Shown here piece after piece: positions 18,264-26,109 of a stretch of 64,000 nt of DNA. The notes under the pieces were generated by a model, which saw nothing but the letters and a program-made list of their open reading frames with translations, was not told the origin of the DNA and made no database searches. Position numbers and translations under genes: made by a program. This stretch comes from Natrinema versiforme JCM 10478 (lineage in GTDB: Archaea; Halobacteriota; Halobacteria; Halobacteriales; Natrialbaceae): assembly GCF_000337195.1 (NCBI RefSeq), contig NZ_AOID01000053.1, positions 1-64,000 of the forward strand, given 5' to 3'. How positions within the stretch are numbered: the stretch's first letter is position 1; each line of letters begins with the position of its first letter.

Positions 18264-18356
18264 CCGGGTGGATTCATCGACGCCGCCGTCGAGCACGCCG
18301 TTCGGCGCATGTGTAAGTGCAGTATTTATCCCGGTTCGGGACTCCATACCGAATAG

Positions 18357-18485
18357 ATGGCTCAGCCCTACGGCCGGTGTCAGCACTGCGGCGAGCGACT
18401 CTACGCCCACATCGAGGGCGGCTACCAGTGTGTGAACTGCGGACGGCGGTACACCGAGTCGGACCTCGAGACGCGGGCGGCGTAA
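18357..18485 (+). CDS. tiny zinc-ribbon protein
   Basis: A 42-aa protein with CQHCGERLYAHIEGGYQCVN followed by CG: cysteines 8, 11, 25 and 28 form a rubredoxin-like zinc ribbon. The TATTTAT at 18323-18329 lies about 30 nt upstream of the ATG at 18357. Such micro-zinc proteins are widespread in haloarchaea; a few have regulatory roles in Haloferax volcanii, most are unstudied. It lies just ahead of tRNA-Leu. Confidence 0.82.
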   Translation: MAQPYGRCQHCGERLYAHIEGGYQCVNCGRRYTESDLETRAA

Positions 18486-18656
18486 TCGAGGAGCATCCGT
18501 CTCCAATGCGTGTTCTCGGCGGTCCTCGAGCGGCTCGTAGCGCAGTCGCGTCCCAGAATCGATTCTCGGTACACTCTCGACAGGCCTCGAGCCCGGAAAA
18601 TCACCGAACGGAATCGGACGATTTAACCGCTGGGACGGCCTCAGAGGGAACTGCGT

Positions 18657-18739
18657 GCGAGGGTAGCCAAGCGGTCAACGGCGGCGGACTCAAGATCCGC
18701 TCTCGTAGGAGTTCGTGGGTTCGATCCCCTCCCCTCGCA
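18657..18739 (+). tRNA. tRNA-Leu (CAA)
   Basis: Acceptor stem GCGAGGG (18657-18663) pairs with CCCTCGC (18732-18738), with discriminator A at 18739. The anticodon arm is GCGGA-CTCAAGA-TCCGC with anticodon CAA (reads UUG), then a long variable arm typical of leucine tRNAs and a T arm with GTTCGAT. No intron and no encoded CCA. A TTTAA element lies about 30 nt upstream. Confidence 0.95.
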
Positions 18740-18754
18740 CTCACCACAGTGCGC

Positions 18755-18775
18755 GGCAAGACGGAGCGTCTTGCC
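18755..18775 (+). terminator. hairpin after tRNA-Leu
   Basis: GGCAAGAC (18755-18762) and GTCTTGCC (18768-18775) form a perfect 8-bp stem with a GGAGC loop, 15 nt after the tRNA. It may protect or end the transcript. Archaeal termination mostly depends on T runs, so the role is uncertain. Confidence 0.45.
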
Positions 18776-18897
18776 CTCGCAAACTTCTAAGGATGCTCGA
18801 ATCGATAGTGACTGGACCGCCGAGACAGTTCGTCTCCGTACTTCAGAGTTCGATTTCGCACTCGCCTAGATGGGTCTCTTTCAGCACGTTTGCAGTA

Positions 18898-18905
18898 GAT
18901 ATAAG
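18898..18905 (+). promoter_or_regulatory. TATA-like element of the candidate ncRNA
   Basis: GATATAAG at 18898-18905 is a good archaeal TATA match and lies about 22-28 nt before the base of the predicted RNA structure that begins at 18923. Confidence 0.5.
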
Positions 18906-18922
18906 TCCCAACAATTCAACTG

Positions 18923-19065
18923 GCAAACTGGAAGCCACACTCCAAGATCGGGGGCAGCACGCAAATGCCCCGGGTGAAGAGAGCACCCGAGACGTGGCTT
19001 CCAAATCCCATACCGGGATTCAGTTGCCATGTTTGCGTTACTTCTTCCGGGATATAAACATCCCG
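18923..19065 (+). ncRNA. candidate structured non-coding RNA
   Basis: A compact, multi-branched fold can be drawn by eye. P1: GCAAAC 18923-18928 with GTTTGC 19031-19036. P2: TGGAAGCCAC 18929-18938 with GTGGCTTCCA 18994-19003 (10 bp), enclosing P2a GGGGC/GCCCC (18951-18955, 18967-18971) and P2b GGGTG/CACCC (18972-18976, 18984-18988). P3: AATCCC/GGGATT (19004-19009, 19015-19020). P4: CGGGAT/ATCCCG (19048-19053, 19060-19065). P2 starts right after P1 and P3 right after P2, as in a real stacked junction. A TATA-like element lies upstream. No convincing reading frame covers it, and I do not recognise it as SRP RNA, RNase P RNA or a known riboswitch. It could also be the leader of the next small gene. 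Confidence 0.6.
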
Positions 19066-19131
19066 CACGACGGTCGAATCGCCCGACACGAGTCGTTTCG
19101 ATGGCCTGTTGTCGACCAAGAGGCGGTCGGG

Positions 19132-19305
19132 ATGCGTAGTCAGTCCGACGAGCGTGACGATACCGGCGACGGCACGTCACCGCTGCCCGACTGTCCGCGC
19201 TGTGGCGAGCCGGTCGCGTTCGTCACCGCGACCGGCCCCGTAACGGCCTCGGCCAGCCCCTGCGGCTGTTCGGTGCCGCCCGGGCTGGGACAGCGCGACG
19301 ACTGA
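19132..19305 (+). CDS. small cysteine-rich (zinc-finger-like) protein
   Basis: A 57-aa acidic protein with CPRCGEPVAFVTATGPVTAS leading to a second cysteine pair (ASPCGCSVPPG), likely a zinc ribbon. The start is the ATG at 19132; the ATG at 19101 is out of frame and stops at once. It begins 66 bp after the candidate ncRNA fold, which might be its 5' leader. A perfect 10-bp inverted repeat directly follows the stop. Confidence 0.7.
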   Translation: MRSQSDERDDTGDGTSPLPDCPRCGEPVAFVTATGPVTASASPCGCSVPPGLGQRDD

Positions 19306-19306
19306 G

Positions 19307-19330
19307 TCGGGGCTCGGGCTCGAGCCCCGA
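19307..19330 (+). terminator. GC-rich hairpin after small Cys-rich gene
   Basis: TCGGGGCTCG and CGAGCCCCGA form a perfect 10-bp stem with a 4-nt GGCT loop immediately downstream of the stop at 19305. It is terminator-like or protects the 3' end; no T run follows. Confidence 0.45.
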
Positions 19331-19398
19331 CGATCAACTGGCCAGTCGGCGAGTTGTCAGTACGACCATTTTTCAGCCCGGCCCGTCGAAAAGAAGTA

Positions 19399-20202
19399 AT
19401 GAGCGAAGCCGAGCCCAATGCCGAGCGTGCGGCCGTCGCCGTTCGCGCCGCGAACGCGGGTGCCGCCGTCGCAGCCGACTCGTTTCGAACCGATTTCACC
19501 GTCGAGGAGAAAGACGGGAAAACGGACGTCGTGACCCAGATCGATCGCGACGCACAGGAGACCGTCATCGAGACCGTCCGCGAGTCGTTTCCGGACGATC
19601 CGATAGTCGGCGAGGAGGAGGGCGCGCTGAAGGTCGTCCCCGAGGACGGGCCGGCGTGGATCGTCGATCCGATCGACGGGACGAGCAACTACGTCGACGG
19701 TGTGCAGACGTTCGGAACCGCCGTCGCCGCCGTCGTCGACGGGGAACCGGTCGGCGCTGCCTTCGACTGCCCCGCGCTGGGTGACACCTACCGCGTCGGT
19801 CCGGACGGCGCGTTCTGTAACGACGAACCGCTGTCGGTCAGCGACTGTTCCGACCCCGAAGCGGCCACCGTCTGTCCGACCTTCTGGTGGGACTTCGACC
19901 AGCGCGACCAGTTCGCCGCGGTCACCCGCGCGATCGGCGACCGATTCGGCGACATGCGCCGCTTCGGCTGTGCCCAACTCGAGCTCGCGATGGTCGCCTC
20001 GGGCGCGCTCGAGGGGGCGTTGACCGACCTGCCGACGAACTCGTGGGACACCGTCGCTGGCGTCGGACTGATCCGCGAGGCCGGCGGCGTCGTGACCGAC
20101 CTCGAGGGCGATCGCTGGCGACACGATAGCCGGGGACTGGTCGCCTCGAACGGCGAGGTTCACGACGAGGTGCTCGCGGCCGCCCGCGAAGCCGAGAACT
20201 GA
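19399..20202 (+). CDS. inositol monophosphatase family protein
   Basis: A 267-aa Mg-dependent phosphatase of the IMPase/FBPase superfamily. Metal ligands are visible in GEEEG (71-75), WIVDPIDGTSNYVDG (D90, D93, T95) and SWDTVAGVGLIREAGG (Asp near 218). Archaeal members dephosphorylate inositol phosphate, fructose-1,6-bisphosphate or NADP; sequence alone does not choose. Start is the ATG at 19399, with an A-rich stretch just before it. Confidence 0.94.
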   Translation: MSEAEPNAERAAVAVRAANAGAAVAADSFRTDFTVEEKDGKTDVVTQIDRDAQETVIETVRESFPDDPIVGEEEGALKVVPEDGPAWIVDPIDGTSNYVDGVQTFGTAVAAVVDGEPVGAAFDCPALGDTYRVGPDGAFCNDEPLSVSDCSDPEAATVCPTFWWDFDQRDQFAAVTRAIGDRFGDMRRFGCAQLELAMVASGALEGALTDLPTNSWDTVAGVGLIREAGGVVTDLEGDRWRHDSRGLVASNGEVHDEVLAAAREAEN

Positions 20203-20286
20203 TAGACTGCGTTCGCGGTCGACAGAACGGATTGTCATGCGTACTGAAACCGGAAACGGTAAGCGCTCCCCCAAACGGGATTCGGT

Positions 20287-21414
20287 ATGGACGACTTCAT
20301 CGACCGGTTCGGGGCCGAGCGCGTCTGGGCCGCGACCGTCGCGAGTCTCGCCGCCGTCGTGGTCCTCGGCGCGGTCCTGTTCCCCCAGCGAGTGTACGTC
20401 GACATTATCTGGCAGTACTTCTGGGGGCCGGTCGTCGCCGACGCCCACAGTTGGAACTGCGTCGCGTGGGCCGGCGGGCAGGAACTCCCCTGCGGCGAGG
20501 CCGGTACCGGCGCGGGTCCGACCGCCGAACCCGGCTACACCTTCGTCTCGTATTCCGGTTACATCCCGACGTTAGTCCTGTTACTGGTCGGTGTCATCTT
20601 CCTCGTCCGTCGGCTCGAGATCGAGCGCTATCGCGCGGGCTTTTTCGCGCTGTTCCCGTTCATGCTCTTCGGCGGGGCGCTGCGGGTCGTCGAGGACGTC
20701 AACGCCACCGCCTTCGAAGCGACCGGCGAGATGGCGATCCAGTTGCCCTGGTCCGGGTTCATCATCAGCCCGCTGATCTACTTTACCGTCTTCTTCATCG
20801 CCCTCGTTTCGGTCATCGCCTCCGTCTGGCTCGACCGCAACGGCCACGTCTCGGGCTATGAGTACCCCCTCGCCGGGATCGGCACGACCGTACTGACGAT
20901 TACGATCGCCTATCTGGCCTACGTCGCGGCCACGGAACCCTACGCCGAGTTCTATCCGCTCATCCCCCTCGTGATCCTCGTCGGCGCGACCCTGACTACG
21001 GCGATCACGTGGGTCGCACTCGAGCGCTTCGCCCCCGAACTGAACCGTGGAACCGAGTCGATGGGGATCGTGGTCATCTGGGCCCACGCGGTCGACGGGG
21101 TCGCAAACGTCATCGGCCTCGACTGGGCGACGAGCCTCGGCCTGCCGGTCAACCTCGTCCCGAAGCACCCGATCAACCGGGCGATCGCGAACACCACGGC
21201 GGACGTGCTTCCCGCCGATGTCGTCGCCATCACTGGGTCGGCGTGGCCGTTCCTGCTGGTGAAAGTCGCTGCCGCCATCTTCGTCATCTGGATCTTCGAC
21301 GAGACGGTCTTCGAGGACAGCCCGCGCTATGCAATCCTCCTCATGATCACTGTCGTCGCCGTGGGCCTCGGTCCCGGCACCCGCGACATGCTGCGGGCGA
21401 CGTTCGGCGTCTGA
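20287..21414 (+). CDS. DUF63 family membrane protein
   Basis: A 375-aa polytopic membrane protein of archaeal family DUF63, with about eight hydrophobic helices and the diagnostic segments [20 protein letters not shown] (about 118-137), [16 protein letters not shown] and [16 protein letters not shown]. The conserved Glu, Asp and Asn inside membrane segments suggest a transporter or membrane enzyme, but no function is established. The N terminus is cytosolic and short. It starts 84 bp after the IMPase-family gene and could be co-transcribed. Confidence 0.92.
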   Translation: MDDFIDRFGAERVWAATVASLAAVVVLGAVLFPQRVYVDIIWQYFWGPVVADAHSWNCVAWAGGQELPCGEAGTGAGPTAEPGYTFVSYSGYIPTLVLLLVGVIFLVRRLEIERYRAGFFALFPFMLFGGALRVVEDVNATAFEATGEMAIQLPWSGFIISPLIYFTVFFIALVSVIASVWLDRNGHVSGYEYPLAGIGTTVLTITIAYLAYVAATEPYAEFYPLIPLVILVGATLTTAITWVALERFAPELNRGTESMGIVVIWAHAVDGVANVIGLDWATSLGLPVNLVPKHPINRAIANTTADVLPADVVAITGSAWPFLLVKVAAAIFVIWIFDETVFEDSPRYAILLMITVVAVGLGPGTRDMLRATFGV

Positions 21415-21502
21415 ATCGGCTCGTTTTCGCGGTTCAGCGATTTCGGTTCCGCTCTCGAGAGCGACTGCGTCCGGCCTCCGTCGCCCGAGCCCGTGAACGG
21501 GG

Positions 21503-21510
21503 GCTTTAAT
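21503..21510 (+). promoter_or_regulatory. TATA-like element of nop5-flpA
   Basis: GCTTTAAT lies about 25-30 nt upstream of the nop5 ATG at 21535, supporting that start and a leaderless transcript. Confidence 0.5.
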
Positions 21511-21534
21511 CGCCCGCGGCGGGAACGAGCGTCC

Positions 21535-22410
21535 ATGAGTAATACGGACGGGTGGTTCGCGGCCGGGGACCGCGACGATCCCGATGCGACGATCACCGCG
21601 GTTCGCGAGGGGAGCGCCGACGAACCCCGCGACTGGCCCGCCCTCGCCCTCGAGGCCGGGTTCGCGAGCGACGAAGACGAGTACTACGACGCCCTCCGCG
21701 AGGCGACGACTACGGCGACGCGAGCCGCGGTGACCGAACGCGAACGGGCCGACGACCGCCAGCTCGTCCACGCGGTGCGCGCGATGGACGACTGCGACCG
21801 CACCGCAAACGAACTCGCCGAGCGGCTGGCCGAGTGGGCCGGCACCGTCGACCCCGACGCGGGTACCGGCGTTGAGTACGCCCGAACGCTGGCTGACGGC
21901 GAGGCCGACGACGACCTCGAGGAGCCCGCGATCCGCTCGCTCGCCGAACGGGTCGCCGACCTCGCGGACGAGGCGGACAAACTACGGGAGTTCGTCCAGC
22001 GGCGGACGCCCGCCGTCGCGCCGAACCTCGCGGCGCTGGCCGACCCCGTCCTCGCGGCCCGGCTGATCTCACTTGCCGGCGGCCTCGAGGAACTGGCGAA
22101 GAAACCCAGCGGCACGATTCAGGTGCTTGGGGCCGAGGATGCCCTGTTCGCCCACCTGCGGGGCCACGCGCCCTCGCCCAAACACGGCATCATCTACACG
22201 CACGACGCGGTCCGGGGAACCCACCCCGAGAACCGCGGCTCCGCGGCGCGTGCGGTCGCCGGGAAACTCGCCATCGCCGCCCGGGTCGACCACTACTCCG
22301 GCGAGTCGAAACCCGAACTCGAGGCGGAACTGGCCGAGCGGATCGAGACGATTCAGTCGCGGACCGTCGACGACGACGCCGAAGCCGACGGAGGTGCCGG
22401 CGATGAATAA
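21535..22410 (+). CDS. nop5: Nop5/Nop56-58 family protein (box C/D sRNP core)
   Basis: The scaffold of the box C/D ribonucleoprotein, which bridges L7Ae-bound guide RNA and fibrillarin for 2'-O-methylation of rRNA and tRNA. The protein is 291 aa. The central coiled coil lies at about 90-150, and the C-terminal Nop domain carries NLAALADPVLAARLISLAGG, KKPSGTIQVLGAEDALFAHL, KHGIIYTHDAVRGT and the RGSAARAVAGKLAIAARVD-type motif. The N-terminal fibrillarin-binding domain is short and acidic. The last 8 bases overlap the start of flpA, its partner, so the two are translationally coupled. Confidence 0.96.
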   Translation: MSNTDGWFAAGDRDDPDATITAVREGSADEPRDWPALALEAGFASDEDEYYDALREATTTATRAAVTERERADDRQLVHAVRAMDDCDRTANELAERLAEWAGTVDPDAGTGVEYARTLADGEADDDLEEPAIRSLAERVADLADEADKLREFVQRRTPAVAPNLAALADPVLAARLISLAGGLEELAKKPSGTIQVLGAEDALFAHLRGHAPSPKHGIIYTHDAVRGTHPENRGSAARAVAGKLAIAARVDHYSGESKPELEAELAERIETIQSRTVDDDAEADGGAGDE

Positions 22411-23038
22411 GGCGCTTCCCGCAGGGGTCCAGCGCCACGAATTCGACGGGACCGAGCGACTCGCGACACAGGGCGAGCCGGTCTACGGCGAGCCCACCGA
22501 GGGCGAGTGGCGCGCGTGGAACCCGAACCGCTCGAAGCTCGGTGCCATGCTCGAGTTGGGGATGGACACCGGCCTCGCGGGCGGCGAGACGGTGCTCTAT
22601 CTGGGTGCCGCGAGCGGAACCACTGTGAGCCACGTCGCCGATTTCGCCGGTCCGACCTACGCCGTCGAGTTCGCCGCGCGGCCGGCCCGGGACCTGCTCG
22701 AGGCCGCCGAGAGCCGCGAGCGGCTCTTTCCGCTGCTGAAAGACGCTCGCAAGCCCGAGACCTACGCCCACGTCGTGGAGTCGGACGTAGACGTGATCGT
22801 TCAAGACGTGGCGACGCGCGGACAGGCGCGGGTGGCGCTCGAGAACCGGCAGTTCTTGGCTGACGACGGGCGGCTCCTATTGGCTGTCAAGGCCCGGAGC
22901 GAGGACGTGACTCGAGAGCCGGCGGCTGTGTTCGCGGACGTTCGCGAGGAGCTTTCGGAGGGCTACGAGATCATGGAGACGCGGCGACTCGAGGAGTATC
23001 ACGCGGATCACCTCGGACTCGTCGCGCGGCCGCGGTAA
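22403..23038 (+). CDS. flpA: fibrillarin-like rRNA/tRNA 2'-O-methyltransferase
   Basis: The SAM-dependent catalytic subunit of the box C/D sRNP, 211 aa. GEPVYGEPTEGEWRAWNPNR and SKLGAMLELG open the conserved core, VLYLGAASGTTVSHVADF is the SAM-binding motif, DVDVIVQDVATRGQA the catalytic Asp region, and LLLAVKARSEDVT the catalytic Lys strand. It starts at an ATG inside the last codons of nop5 (8-bp overlap), the normal archaeal nop5-flpA operon. Confidence 0.97.
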   Translation: MNKALPAGVQRHEFDGTERLATQGEPVYGEPTEGEWRAWNPNRSKLGAMLELGMDTGLAGGETVLYLGAASGTTVSHVADFAGPTYAVEFAARPARDLLEAAESRERLFPLLKDARKPETYAHVVESDVDVIVQDVATRGQARVALENRQFLADDGRLLLAVKARSEDVTREPAAVFADVREELSEGYEIMETRRLEEYHADHLGLVARPR

Positions 23039-23177
23039 GTCGGGCGGGTATCTCATTCGGTCGTGTAGCGACCATGTTCTCCGCAGCGCCTCCATCTTGA
23101 TCCCCTGAGAATCACGCATTACAGAACGTGAGTCCACCGAAATACCCATACATATCTAGCTCCCAGACAGGTATTGT

Positions 23178-23297
23178 ATGGTCCGCTATGCCGAAGAGCC
23201 CTGCGCTGACTGTCGCGGAAAGAAGATTCGACGGACGGATGGATCGGTCTGGTGTCCGAACTGCACGTTGTTCGATCCGCGTCAGCAGGCCACGTGA
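23178..23297 (+). CDS. tiny zinc-ribbon protein
   Basis: A 39-aa protein with the two cysteine pairs CADC (8-11) and CPNC (about 26-29), a minimal zinc ribbon, basic in the middle. A TACATAT element lies about 30 nt upstream of the ATG at 23178. Function unknown. It is one of several such micro-proteins in this window. Confidence 0.75.
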   Translation: MVRYAEEPCADCRGKKIRRTDGSVWCPNCTLFDPRQQAT

Positions 23298-23546
23298 GAC
23301 GGTCGGCCGCGAGGGACAGCCACGGAGCGCCGTGAGCGATCAGACCGATCCGCGGAGGGGTTGATGGCTCTGCGGTGACTGTGAGCGTGCAATCGACGGT
23401 GACGGTACGTGGATCACGGAATCGATTGGTCGTGAGCGGAGAGTGCGGTGCGAAACGACTAGCCGGTCTCGTATGAACCGCTATCGCTTCCGCTCATCAC
23501 GCGACTGAAGTTCGTGAACGGGGGAGTCGCGATTTTCTCCTCTCGT
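23298..23546. other. intergenic region, nothing recognised
   Basis: About 250 bp between a tiny zinc-ribbon gene and the convergent end of a secreted-protein gene. I see no plausible reading frame, RNA or strong repeat. Confidence 0.5.
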
Positions 23547-24140
23547 TCACCCAGTGGTCTCGTTCTGTTCGTCCTCGAGCGTGATCATCGCGTCGTCGGT
23601 GACCGGTTCCTCGTCAGTGAGGTAGGGATCGTCTGCCTCGGGGAAGTCGTACGTCTGATTGTCGTCGGTATCCTGATGGGCCATCGCGATCAGGACTTGG
23701 CTCTCCTCGAGGGACTCGTTGAGCTCGACGGTCACGTTTTCGTGGTCGCCGGACTCCAAGTACGTGGAGTTACCCAGAACGTCGCCGGGCTCGTACTCCT
23801 CGGACATGTTCGTGACGGTCTCGTTCTCGTCCGCGGTGGCGTTTTCGTCGGTGGCGTTCTCGTCCGCGGTGGCGTTTTCGTCGGTGGCGTTGTCCCCGCC
23901 GACGGGCGCGGCCGCGTGGATGACGGCGAAGCCGCCCTCGGGCAGCGTCGTGTTATTGACCGCGACTGCCGTCCCGTTCGACGTCTGGTTTTCGAACGTC
24001 ACTGTGGCCGTTTCGTTCTCCGTCTCGTTGTCTTGGGACGCCGTGCCGGCGTCGGTCGCGGCGAACGCAATGCTCGCCCCCGAGAGGAGGACGAGCGCCG
24101 CGACGACTGCGACGCCGACGGTTCGTGGACGTGGCATCAT
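23547..24140 (-). CDS. secreted Asn-rich glycoprotein-like protein (DUF7282-like)
   Basis: A 197-aa exported protein. The signal peptide MMPRPRTVGVAVVAALVLLS is followed by a Sec-type cleavage region (SIAFAATD). The mature part is acidic and carries many N-glycosylation sequons (NET, NAT, NQT, NTT, NVT). A short imperfect repeat ATDEN/ATADEN occurs at about 92-113 and is visible as tandem GC-rich repeats in the DNA (23830-23890). The ordered part (GGFAVIHAAAPVG, VLGNSTYLESGDHENVTVEL, AMAHQDTDDNQTYDFP) fits the DUF7282 pattern of haloarchaeal surface proteins. Starts at 24137 or 24146 are also possible. Confidence 0.85.
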   Translation of the reverse strand: MMPRPRTVGVAVVAALVLLSGASIAFAATDAGTASQDNETENETATVTFENQTSNGTAVAVNNTTLPEGGFAVIHAAAPVGGDNATDENATADENATDENATADENETVTNMSEEYEPGDVLGNSTYLESGDHENVTVELNESLEESQVLIAMAHQDTDDNQTYDFPEADDPYLTDEEPVTDDAMITLEDEQNETTG

Positions 24141-24240
24141 AGCCATCGACGGTACCGGCACAGGTCGACAAAAACTGGCAGTTTCGTTCGAGCGTTCCAG
24201 GAGTAGAAATATCCGAATTCACCGGAACGGGCGCTCAGGG

Positions 24241-24559
24241 TAAGGGATCTATTCCGACCTCACTCAGCGGCGTAATGTCGTCATTCTGAGGAGAAATGTC
24301 GGAGAATCACCGACCCAAAGTAGCGTCCGAGCGGTACCGGAGTCGAGATATCCGCCAGTAGAACCCTCGAAAGCGCCGATCGACCTCGTGAGCCGAGATA
24401 GCGCGGTGTCAGAACGCCCCGAATTCCGGGCTCGTGCAACTGTTGAGACGGCAGTCGAGCACACTATCCCGCCCGGGGAACTTGCGGCAGCGACCTAGCT
24501 CAAATGCATATTACAGCCACTAGAAGGATTTTACAAACGTCGACCGTAGGAACGGGTAG
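24241..24559. other. intergenic region with promoter for the lipoprotein operon
   Basis: About 320 bp without a convincing gene. An A/T-rich GATTTTACAAAC near 24525-24538 sits about 25-30 nt before the ATG at 24560 and is the likely TATA element. Confidence 0.5.
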
Positions 24560-25270
24560 ATGACACTCGATCGACGGCAGTTTCTCGCCGGCACCGCCCT
24601 CGCGACGGTCGCGTCGGCCGGCTGTCTACAGGCTGACGATAGCAGCGGGAGCGGAAACGGCAACGACGGGACGGAACCGACGAGCGCGATCCCGGAAGAG
24701 CCCCGCGTCGACGACCCGCCCTACAAGATTGAGGAGCAACCCGACGACCGCGAGGCGTGGAACGAGTTGAACCTTTGTGCGAACATGTCGGCCGACTCCG
24801 ACCTCGAGTTCCAGCCGGTACCGGCTCCCCGCGCCGACTTGTTGCTATCGACAGCCGACACCGGGGACGAGGCGTACGCCGTTCGCGCCCTCACGAGTGC
24901 GGACGAGGTTCGCCAGGTCTTCGAACTCGGTGGCGACAGCAACAGCGATAACGGCAGCGGCGAGGAACCAGAAGAACCCATCGACCAGATAGACTTCGCG
25001 GCAAATATCCTGCTGGTCATCGAGTCCGGCTTCGGCTCGGGATCGATCGCACACCACTGGAAGCGCGCCGAACGGACCGATCGCGGCCTCCGTCTCCACG
25101 GGTGCCATACGTCGCCGTACGAACGGACGGACGACCTGACCTCGCGGCACTCGGTCGTGCGCGTCGAGCGTCCCGAGGACTTCGAAATCGCCCGCGTGAG
25201 CCTCACGGTGGACGAGGACCGGCGCGTCCATTTCAACTCTACTGAGGACGTCGTCTCAGTGCAGACGTGA
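24560..25270 (+). CDS. Tat-exported lipoprotein of unknown function
   Basis: A 236-aa lipoprotein. The N terminus has a twin-arginine motif (DRRQFLAG), a hydrophobic core and a lipobox ending ASAGC at about residue 22, so the Cys is lipidated outside the cell. A Ser/Gly/Asn linker follows. The folded part contains four further Cys or His residues (LNLCANMSAD, HHWKRAERTDRG, LRLHGCHTSPYE). No enzyme motif is recognised. Its stop overlaps the GTG start of the next lipoprotein by four bases, so the two form an operon. Confidence 0.86.
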   Translation: MTLDRRQFLAGTALATVASAGCLQADDSSGSGNGNDGTEPTSAIPEEPRVDDPPYKIEEQPDDREAWNELNLCANMSADSDLEFQPVPAPRADLLLSTADTGDEAYAVRALTSADEVRQVFELGGDSNSDNGSGEEPEEPIDQIDFAANILLVIESGFGSGSIAHHWKRAERTDRGLRLHGCHTSPYERTDDLTSRHSVVRVERPEDFEIARVSLTVDEDRRVHFNSTEDVVSVQT

Positions 25271-26001
25271 ACCGACGCTCGATTCTCGCGGCGGGAGGAG
25301 CGTCCCTCGGTCTCGGTATCGGTCTCAGCGGTTGTCTCGAGGCGGATCGGACGACCGAGCCCGATTCGAATTCCGACGGGGACGGGACCGATACGACCGA
25401 AAACGGTACCCCGACATCGACGACAACGAGTGAGTTCGAGCAGTGTCACCTCGTGTCGATCGACTACGAGTCGCTACCCGATGCGATCCGGGCAGAGGTC
25501 GACGCTGCACTCGAGGACGGACGATACGAGACGGAGAACCTCCTGTTCGACGACGCCATCGATCCCGACCGGTCGTTCGTCGTGGTCGACGACGAGCCCT
25601 ACGACCCCCGCGTCGAAACGGACGGCGAGACGCGGACGCTCGAGCTCGAGGTGACCGACACGGTCAGACTGCCGGAGCCGGCGGTCGTCCGCGTCACCGA
25701 CAGCGCCGACCGCGCTCACGAGGTGCACGTCGAACTGACCGACGACGACGGTGAGACGGTCGTCGGCGAAACGGTCTCGCTCGAGCCGGGCGAGGAACGC
25801 GAACTCGAGGCGACCGACGAGTTCGGCAGGTACGAGTTGACCGCTCGAGCGCGCACCGGTCACGGAGCGACGGACGAGTTCGACGCTCGAATCAGCGATT
25901 CGCGCTCCGACGGAACGGTCTCGGTCACCGACGACGGGATCGTGGCCACCCAGTCGGCCGCCGATATGTTCCCGTGTCCGTGGGACGCCCGGTACGACTG
26001 A
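25267..26001 (+). CDS. Tat-exported lipoprotein of unknown function (second gene of pair)
   Basis: A 244-aa lipoprotein starting at a GTG within a GTGA overlap with the upstream stop. Signal: NRRSILAAGGASLGLGIGLS followed by the lipobox Cys (SGC). A Thr/Asp-rich linker precedes a region with an isolated cysteine (EFEQCHLV) and a beta-sandwich-like domain (about 110-200: VRVTDSADRAHEVHVELTDD, VSLEPGEEREL, GRYELTARA), ending in a second cysteine (MFPCPWDARYD). The fold resembles extracellular Ig-like domains of haloarchaeal lipoproteins. Function unknown; it probably acts with its operon partner. Confidence 0.84.
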   Translation: MNRRSILAAGGASLGLGIGLSGCLEADRTTEPDSNSDGDGTDTTENGTPTSTTTSEFEQCHLVSIDYESLPDAIRAEVDAALEDGRYETENLLFDDAIDPDRSFVVVDDEPYDPRVETDGETRTLELEVTDTVRLPEPAVVRVTDSADRAHEVHVELTDDDGETVVGETVSLEPGEERELEATDEFGRYELTARARTGHGATDEFDARISDSRSDGTVSVTDDGIVATQSAADMFPCPWDARYD

Positions 26002-26076
26002 CGACTGTCGTCGAAGGAGTCGCGATGAGGATGATCGAGGGAGACAGCACTGGGCAGGGCCTTTTACTCGATAAAG

Positions 26077-26084
26077 AATATAAG
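26077..26084 (+). promoter_or_regulatory. TATA-like element of the acyl-CoA ligase
   Basis: AATATAAG lies about 28 nt upstream of the ATG at 26110. It favours 26110 over the in-frame GTG at 26092. Confidence 0.5.
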
Positions 26085-26109
26085 GACCATCGTGGTACGA
26101 GAACATGGT

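Noticed and set aside
18657-18739. tRNA-Leu as a recent integration site
   Set aside because: I see no direct repeat of its 3' end in the window, so no attachment event can be supported here.
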